Assembly: GCA_905221605.1 (NCBI GenBank)
Contig: CAJNDS010002409.1
Location: 168,501-210,000 of the forward strand
Direction: 5' to 3'
DNA length: 41,500 nt
Source: Symbiodinium natans
Taxonomy: Eukaryota; Sar; Dinophyceae; Suessiales; Symbiodiniaceae
Shown: positions 34,800 through 41,500 of the stretch, piece by piece
How the letters are laid out: each line of letters begins with the position of its first letter
Numbering within the stretch: the first letter of the stretch is position 1
Made by a program: the position numbers and the translations under genes
The notes under the pieces: generated by a model
What the model was told of the DNA's origin: nothing
Database searches by the model: none
The model's input: only the letters and a program-made list of their open reading frames with translations

Positions 34800-36900
34800 T
34801 ATGACTCCTGTAAGGCCCTCTCACCTGCCTCCAAGGCCGCAGCCCTGAGCAAGTTTCCGATGAGGACCTTTCTGCAGATATGGGAGGTTGTTCTTCATAA
34901 TGGTCCCTCATCGAGAACTACTTGCTTCAGAACCCACCATCAAAATGAGGCATGTTCTTCCTTATAAGGGCAATGTGGGATTATCTTTCTACTTTTCGGC
35001 GGTTCCTGAGCAAGTCGTACAATAGAGGTCGTATCTAGGGAAGCCCCAAAGGGACCAGGTATTACGGTTGAGCCCAAGCCCCACATAAACCGCGCCCAGG
35101 CTAGCGCAGAGCTTTCTTGCACCGGGCAGCAGCACAGGTTGATGAGTCGGTTAGATTAGCCAACCCACCCGCCCACACACACCATAAACCACGTATGGGG
35201 GCGCCGGGGGGGTAGATGCTTGCTGTAGCTACAGCTGAAGGATTGAAGCTTTCGGGCTTGTGGCGGCCGCAGCCTTTAAAATCAATCAAGCCCTCAGGCA
35301 CCTGGACCAAGCCCCCTAAACACAAAGCCCGGCCTAGACCTCCACCCCACTCCTTAACCCCAAAACTCAATAGGGCCCCTAAGGGCCCCCAAAGGACACG
35401 ACCTGCGCCGCCGAGTATCGGGTCTTTCGCAAGCAGCTGTCATCCTCCGAGGCCTGCGGCCGGGGGTCGCCACACGCATATGAAAATCCGGGATCAGGGT
35501 TTAGGGCTTAGGGCTCGGGACTTCGCGATTGCTTAATGGGACTATATGTGACAACCCATCAAAAAGTAGATCCTAGTACTTCACCTTTTGAGCCGAAACG
35601 TCCGAAACAGCATTGGTGTTTGAGTCGAGTTGGGTTCCCCGGTCCTCGCAGCATCCGTTTCTGCACGGGGTCCGGAACTGGTTGATTCTTTGCTTTCGGA
35701 CGGCAGCGCTCTGAACTCCTTAAAAACCTCACACCCTGCACCCAAAACCCTGAACCCCTTAGACCCCTTAGACCCTCAAACCCTGGCATCCGAATCTCAA
35801 CGACTGTTCAAGCTCCGAAATGGAAGTCTCAACGCCTAAGCCGCGCAAATTCCCGCGATTCGAAAGTCCAGAGATCTCCCCCAGGAAATTCAGGAGTCGT
35901 TCGCCCCGCCGCCCGAGAGCCTGAACCTTACATGGCTGGGTACCTTAATCCCTAAGCCCTATTATAAACGTGGGTAGGTACCCCCGGCCGACCGACCGGA
36001 CGCCACAATCGACAAGGAGAGCTCAGAGTGTGTTGGCTTCAGGGTTCAAGGGCGTAGGGTTTGGTGAACCTTAGCAGGTCTGGGGAGGGTAGGGGGAGGC
36101 TGCGGAGAATGCACAGCGAGCAACCACACATCTGGAGTCCTGTTGGTGATGCTCGTTTTTGTGTTTTTTCAGGGGGTACGTCAGGACGCTTGTGCAAAGT
36201 GCAGCGTCTCTGCACCCTAGATCCTCTGCGGGGTTCGTACTCGTACATTCGGCTCAACTCTCTAGCCTATAGCCATGAAGTCTAGACACTCAGCTGACTT
36301 TCCTTCCAGTCTACATGAACACTAACCCCCATATCCGAATTAAACGCCTAAACCCTATACGCGATAACCCCATATGCGGCTAAACCCTCGACACTGCTTG
36401 TTTCATGCCCTGCCAGGTGATCAACTTCGTTGTGGTGCGGCCGTCCAGCGCGTAGAGCAGTAGGAGTGAATTGCTACAAGCCTATTATGTAGGGCTCACC
36501 GCTTCTCATTTCTTATCTTAGCGAGCTTCAATCAGTGCCTTGCCCCAAAAAATGTGCGAGGATGGCGGCTGATCCTATGACCCTAAACCACAAACCCTCA
36601 CCTCCAAACCCTGAACCCCAAACCCTCACCTCCAAACCCTGAACCCGAAGCCCCAAACCCTAAACCCCTAAACCCCTAAACCCTAAACACCCTAAACCCC
36701 TAAGCCCTGGATCAACCACAGGGAGGCTTGCGGACAGAAAGGCCGCCTCTTACTTGGGGCGGTTTCACCAGATATCGAAGAGCTCCCAGCTTCATGGCAC
36801 AGGCCTGTAAGGTCCATAAATTTTGTGAACCCTCAAGGTGTGAGGACCCGGCTCCATCAAGGGTTCAGGGTTTAGGGTTCAGGGTCCACGATCTATCGAG

Positions 36901-39900
36901 GCTTTTGGGGGGGGGGGGGGGGGGGGGGGGTAGGGTTTAGGTGAATGTTCGGGGGCGTCGGGTCTTTTACGGCTGAGGGTGGGATTTACAGGTTTAGGCC
37001 CTCGGGGTCCTAGGGCTTCTACGGTTTGTGGAGCCCAGGGGATTGGCTACGTTTACAACAGTGGCTTCAGGATGGTTGGGAAGTCATGTCAGAGGCTGCT
37101 TCATAGGCCGGCCTACCAGACCTGTAGGAAAGTAGAAAGGGCCTGTAGGGTAAAGGGTTCAGGGCTACGGGCAACCTCCCCCCCTAAACTCCAAGCAGTT
37201 TGACCCTAAAACCCTTATTCCCACAAGCCTTACAAACCCCGAACCCTAAACCCTACGCGCCAAGCCCGAAACCCCACACCCTAAACCAGCCATGTGTGAC
37301 AGCCATGCATGACAGCTGGAGCTCTCCCGTTACTTGGCCAGAGAGCCACGGCACAGGGGCGCAAGGCTTTTAGAAAAAGGGTTCAGGGTTCAGAGGGTTA
37401 GCAAGTCCCTTCAGCGAGGCATGGAGAGCCTAAACCTCTTACTTGACTCCCAAGCCCGGTCTGCACGTTTATTCTCTTCCTGGCTCGAGCTCTTGGCCGA
37501 ACCCTAAAACCCCGAAATTCCTCAACCAGAAATCCCAGAAATCCCCCCTGGAAGCTCTTTATATCCACGCTGGGACAGTGTAGTTAAAGAGTTAGTGGGC
37601 CTTTGGATGACTATAAGCAACTCCTGCAGCAGTCGTCGGATCCATGACCGTATGCCCTTCTCACAGCAGGTGCTGACTCCAAACACCCAGCAGTTGCAAA
37701 CCTACACCCTGCAACCCGGAAGTCGAGGACCCTACAGCCCTAAATCCTTAAACCTTTAAAGCCCTTAAGCCTCAAAATGCCCTACATGCTATACTGTCCG
37801 AAGCTCCAAGAACTGCACGGTTCTCGGCATTTGTCGACATTCTATGGCGCCCGTCTGGTGACCATTCACCTGGTCACTTCGTTTTTTTGGGGTCTTTGGC
37901 GCTCCTGAGTTTGGTCTCTTTGCCCTCTTTGCTTTTCGAGCTCGCAGCCTGCTGAATCCGAAGAACAACCCTGGCGCATGAACATAACCCTCCCAACCCT
38001 GAACCCTGAATATTGTGTGTATATATATATATGTGTATATTTGTTTGCTTAGATGTATATAGTGCACATCCATAGGTGCCGTCCTATATATACATTGCTC
38101 ACAGCTGGGCTTGGAAAAGCAAAAAAAAACACCAGCAACGCCCGAGATTGCTGGACTCTGGCTTTCTTCTGTACATTGCGGTTTAGGGTTTAGGGTTTAG
38201 GGTTTAGGGTTTAGGGTTTAGGGAAGGTTTAGGGTTTGGGGTTTAGGGTTATTAGGGTTTAGGGTTTAGGCCTTATACTAACAGTCCTTCATAGGGGTTA
38301 CAGTAATTGAAAGCTGCGCAGGTTCTGCAGCACCTCTGCGCCCTGATTAGCCGACTTTCCTCTCACGACTGGTGCGCCCTGCTTGGAGGGCTTTTGGGGA
38401 TCTAGATCCTTTGAAGCTCGACGCCGTCTCTAAAACCTTAGGTCCTTTGTTGTACCTTTCCAGAGTTCGGGGAGAGGAGCGGTGCTGTAAGATGAAGTTT
38501 GGAGAGCCTTTATAAGCTCAAGACACGTCCCACAGGTTGCAGCTAATCCCCCCTCGCCCTCAACCTTTTTATGACGACCTTGCGAGATTGACTCTAGGAG
38601 GTGTATTCTTTCAGATCGTGCTTTTAGATCGTGGTGGTGGCTTCTTCGGGCTTTTTTGGGCAGTTGTATTCAGGGCACAGTTTAGGGATGAAGGTTTCGG
38701 GTTTCGGGATGGTTCCCTATGGCCCTAAACCCCTAAGCCAACCTCCTACTCCCCCTTCTACGAACAGTCCTTAGTAGGGACTGTACTTGAAATATCTTGA
38801 AATCTCCGAGTTAGCATTGATGTCATCAGCCGCTGCACAAGAGCGCTTTTTCTTCCGGACAAACCTTAACCTCACTTCCGCATGTGGCGCCTTCAGTTTC
38901 TTCACCGTCATCTGGCCCGGTTTTGTTCTGATAGCCTTCTTGTTCGGAATTGCGTGAGCTTGATACCCATTCATTGCCGGATGCCAAAAGCACAGCACGA
39001 CCATCACAAAGGCAACTGCAACGACTCTGAGAGGGGTACTAGAATCCCTATGAAGGACTGCTAGCATGAGGGTCCCAACCTACACCCAAAGCATCCCTAC
39101 CAGCCCACACCGTTTTTCGCCAGGTTCACCTCGCGCATCTCCTCCTGCAACCTCTTCGCAGTGGCACTGTCCAAGGCCTGTGTGGGATTTAGGGTTACGC
39201 TTTAGGGTTTGTAGGGTTTATAAGGTTTGTAGTGCTTGTGGGGTTTATAGAGTATTTAGTGTTTCGAGTTTAGGGTGCCCTAAGCCCTTACCACTACACC
39301 CTTGAATTTTGGGCTTAGAATCATTAGAGGGTTTATTTAGCAGTTTTCCCTAAACCCGTAGACCCTTAAAGTCGCCCTAAACCCCTAAAGCCCTGGCCTG
39401 TTAATCGACCTTAAACAGGTCGCAAACCGCCAGAGCTCTGAACCCCTCAGCCGACCCTTACTTATTACAGACCCCAAAGCCTGCAACCGATCATACAGAA
39501 CCTTCAGGTTTAGGGTTTGTGTTGTGGAGTTAAACCCTCGCTCTGAGCCCAAAACCCTGACACCTATCAACTGCTTGCAGGTCGGAGAGGGCAAGCGCTC
39601 AGAACTCCTCAAGAAGTTCTACGCGCTTGGGGGCCCAAGCAGGGTGGTTTAGGGCTTGGGGTTTAAGGCTCAGGGTGAATGAGCCGAATATGGCAGTTTC
39701 CCCCAAAGTGAGGTTCCTTTTTGGGGGGCCCCATCTCCAATACCGAGCCTTGTCTTTAGGTCTGCCGAAGGGGTTGCAATTTAGAGAACTGCCGACATGA
39801 GTCCCTGACTAGAGAACCTGGGTTTAGGGTTGGGGGTTTTGGGGTTTTGGGGCTTTGGGGTTTCAGAGTTTGCGGGCTGTAGGGGTAGAACAGGGATGAA

Positions 39901-41500
39901 CTTTAGTAATCCTACACGATCTCCAAGGATCCCGGGTTGAACCTACGTCCTTAGGGGTATCATGCACAGCTTATTCAGTCGGACCGTGATGCCATCCAGT
40001 GCCAAGACTCTGGCGGAGAACGCGTGGGGTTTAGAGCTTAGAACTTAAGGTGGGATTTAGGTGCAGAGCTGAGGCTTGAGGATTCAAGGTTTGCGGTTTA
40101 GAGGGGCTCAAGCAGCTGCAGGTTTAGAGTTTGCAGGGCAAGGGGCCATAACTTAAGTTAAGAACATGTGTGACCCTTGTCATGCTGGTGGCAAGGGAAC
40201 CTTGGTGCGCAGTTGGGGACCCATGCATGGCCGAGGATGCAGCAAGCAGAGAACTCTACACCCCAAGCCCTCAACAAATTCGCATCTCTTTGTGCCTTTG
40301 CACTTCTAGATTCCAGAGCCTTAAGGCCTAAACCCTCGGCCTCAACTTCCTCTTGAGCAAACACAAGAAATCCTGATCCCCAGGCAATAAACCCTCACTT
40401 CGTCAACCCTCCGGATGGCTGCAAGGCTCTGCGGCGATGACACGCCGATGGTGCGGAGACAGGCGGTTGTCCCCACGCTCCGGTCTGCTTTTTCATCCAG
40501 AGCAGAGGTCATGAAGGGTTTAGGGTTTACAGAGTTTATAATGTGCATAGAGACTTAGGGGTTCTAGGTGTTTCTTCTTGCTCAGGGTTTATGGGGCGTC
40601 CTATGGCGGCAGGGCTAAAGATGAGTCAAGGTTGAGGGCTCCAGAGCCTTAGGGTTGTCGGGTTTCGGTATTCGGGGGTTCAGGGCCTTTGGGTTTAGGG
40701 GTCTTCAGGGTTGTAGGGTTTAGGCCTGCATCTCATGGTTCTTGCTTTCTTCTCCCGACCCAAACTCTCCCGCAAATCCCTCAAACCGCAGGGCTGCCCC
40801 CACTCTTGCGCTCCGCACCTGCTCCAAGGACTTAGCTGCAAGATGTGACTCTAAACCATGGCTTCTGAGGAACTCTCCAGAGGTAGACTGAATCGGGTTT
40901 AGGGTTTAGGTGTTCGCCTGCACTGTAACAACGTGTTCTGCAGCAGCTACTGAGCTAACCTGTGAATGTGCTAAGTCCTTGCTTGAGCCATTAACAGCCT
41001 CGCCTCAAGATGGCTGCCACGGGCTCAGCTTCCAGTCGGATTCTACGACCCAAACCCCTGAACTCCTAAAGGGTTACAGGGCAAGGGGATGTCAGTTTCG
41101 GGGGCATCGGGTTGTTCATGGTGTTGGGGTTTTGGGATCATTCATTAAGCATTGCGTGTAGGGAGCTGTGAGCCCAACTCCCAGATGTTGCTTTGACTCA
41201 AGCGTTTGGTTGGGGGGGTCGATGATCTGGTGTGCAACCCCCTGAACCGAAAACCCCTAAACCCATCAAACTCCTTAGACCTCATCCCTGCCACCAACGA
41301 GAAGGAACGCAGGATGCCGAAGATGATGGTTGCTTTTGGTGGCAACAAGCATTTTTTGGGGGTGAACATCCTGCCGCCAAAGTGTGTGTAGCCTTCCTGC
41401 CCGACCTACAAGAGTGCCCTGCGCATGCGCCTTTGCCCCAGTCCCCGCCCCGCTTCCAAAAAGCCAAAATCAAAGAGCCTTACAGAGGTGGCGCAGCTTC
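36901..41500. other. Right host flank, distal part, no supported gene
   Basis: Begins with a 24-base G homopolymer (36907-36930). It contains dense telomere-like relics, a TA/TG microsatellite near 38015-38045 and many short unsupported open frames. I see no RNA gene and no frame with a recognisable domain. Possible exons of an intron-rich host gene cannot be excluded without transcript data. Confidence 0.55.
38180..38269 (+). repeat. Interstitial telomere-type array (TTTAGGG)n, opposite orientation
   Basis: Six perfect TTTAGGG units, then a degenerate stretch and further copies. Orientation is opposite to the arrays at 4443, 6193, 33101 and 34760. Confidence 0.88.

Larger units (their letters stand above)
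31972..36900. other. Right host flank, proximal part, no supported gene
   Basis: GC-richer host DNA of the same character as the left flank. It begins in a G tract (31972-31985). Open frames are short and of biased composition; none resembles a protein family I know. Telomere-like heptamers recur on both strands, and a 29-bp direct repeat (CAAACCCTCACCTCCAAACC...) occurs at about 36592-36649. A GT run lies near 33880-33895 and CT runs near 34450-34470. Confidence 0.55.

Overview
The window is nuclear DNA of a unicellular eukaryote, probably an alga or other protist, interrupted by one complete integrated virus-like element. The host flanks (about 1-9378 and 31972-41500) are GC-richer and littered with intact and degenerate copies of the plant/algal-type telomere heptamer (CCCTAAA/TTTAGGG), homopolymers and microsatellites. 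Only one convincing host gene is visible, an intronless serine beta-lactamase-family hydrolase (1587-2927). The host lineage cannot be fixed from the sequence alone.

The insertion spans 9379-31971 (about 22.6 kb) and is bounded by 372-bp terminal inverted repeats that differ, by eye, at one position. It is abruptly AT-rich and densely coding. It carries the core set of a Polinton/polinton-like virus (PLV): family B DNA polymerase with the protein-primed-type organisation, retroviral-like DDE integrase, A32/FtsK-type packaging ATPase, double jelly-roll major capsid protein and a penton-like minor capsid protein. It also has a 791-aa fibre with a C-terminal S74 chaperone/peptidase, a class 3 lipase-like protein and many small zinc-binding or coiled-coil proteins. 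All core genes look intact.

Layout of the element: left TIR (9379-9750); a GC-richer cargo block with a ubiquitin-like-domain protein and a protein ending in a CaaX box (9961-11463), then a 23-bp tandem array and a non-coding stretch; a replication block with a small zinc protein and PolB (12488-16787); a leftward cluster of small genes (16876-18086); packaging ATPase (18380-19171); leftward fibre, capsid and lipase genes (19197-24334); rightward penton and structural-accessory genes (24377-28081); a zinc finger protein and the integrase (28147-29461); four small non-structural genes (29500-31592); a partial extra copy of the TIR inner end (31206-31312); right TIR (31600-31971).

Two regulatory layers are visible. 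Small non-structural genes and PolB are preceded, about 26-36 nt before the start codon, by CTTAAAG(A/G), usually followed by a TAGTAAG-like box just before ATG. In the structural block most gene boundaries instead carry perfect AT-rich stem-loops that overlap stop codons or abut start codons, recalling the hairpin transcript-end rule of mimiviruses and their virophages. Together they suggest early and late gene classes and possibly use of viral, even giant-virus, transcription machinery; that last step is inference.
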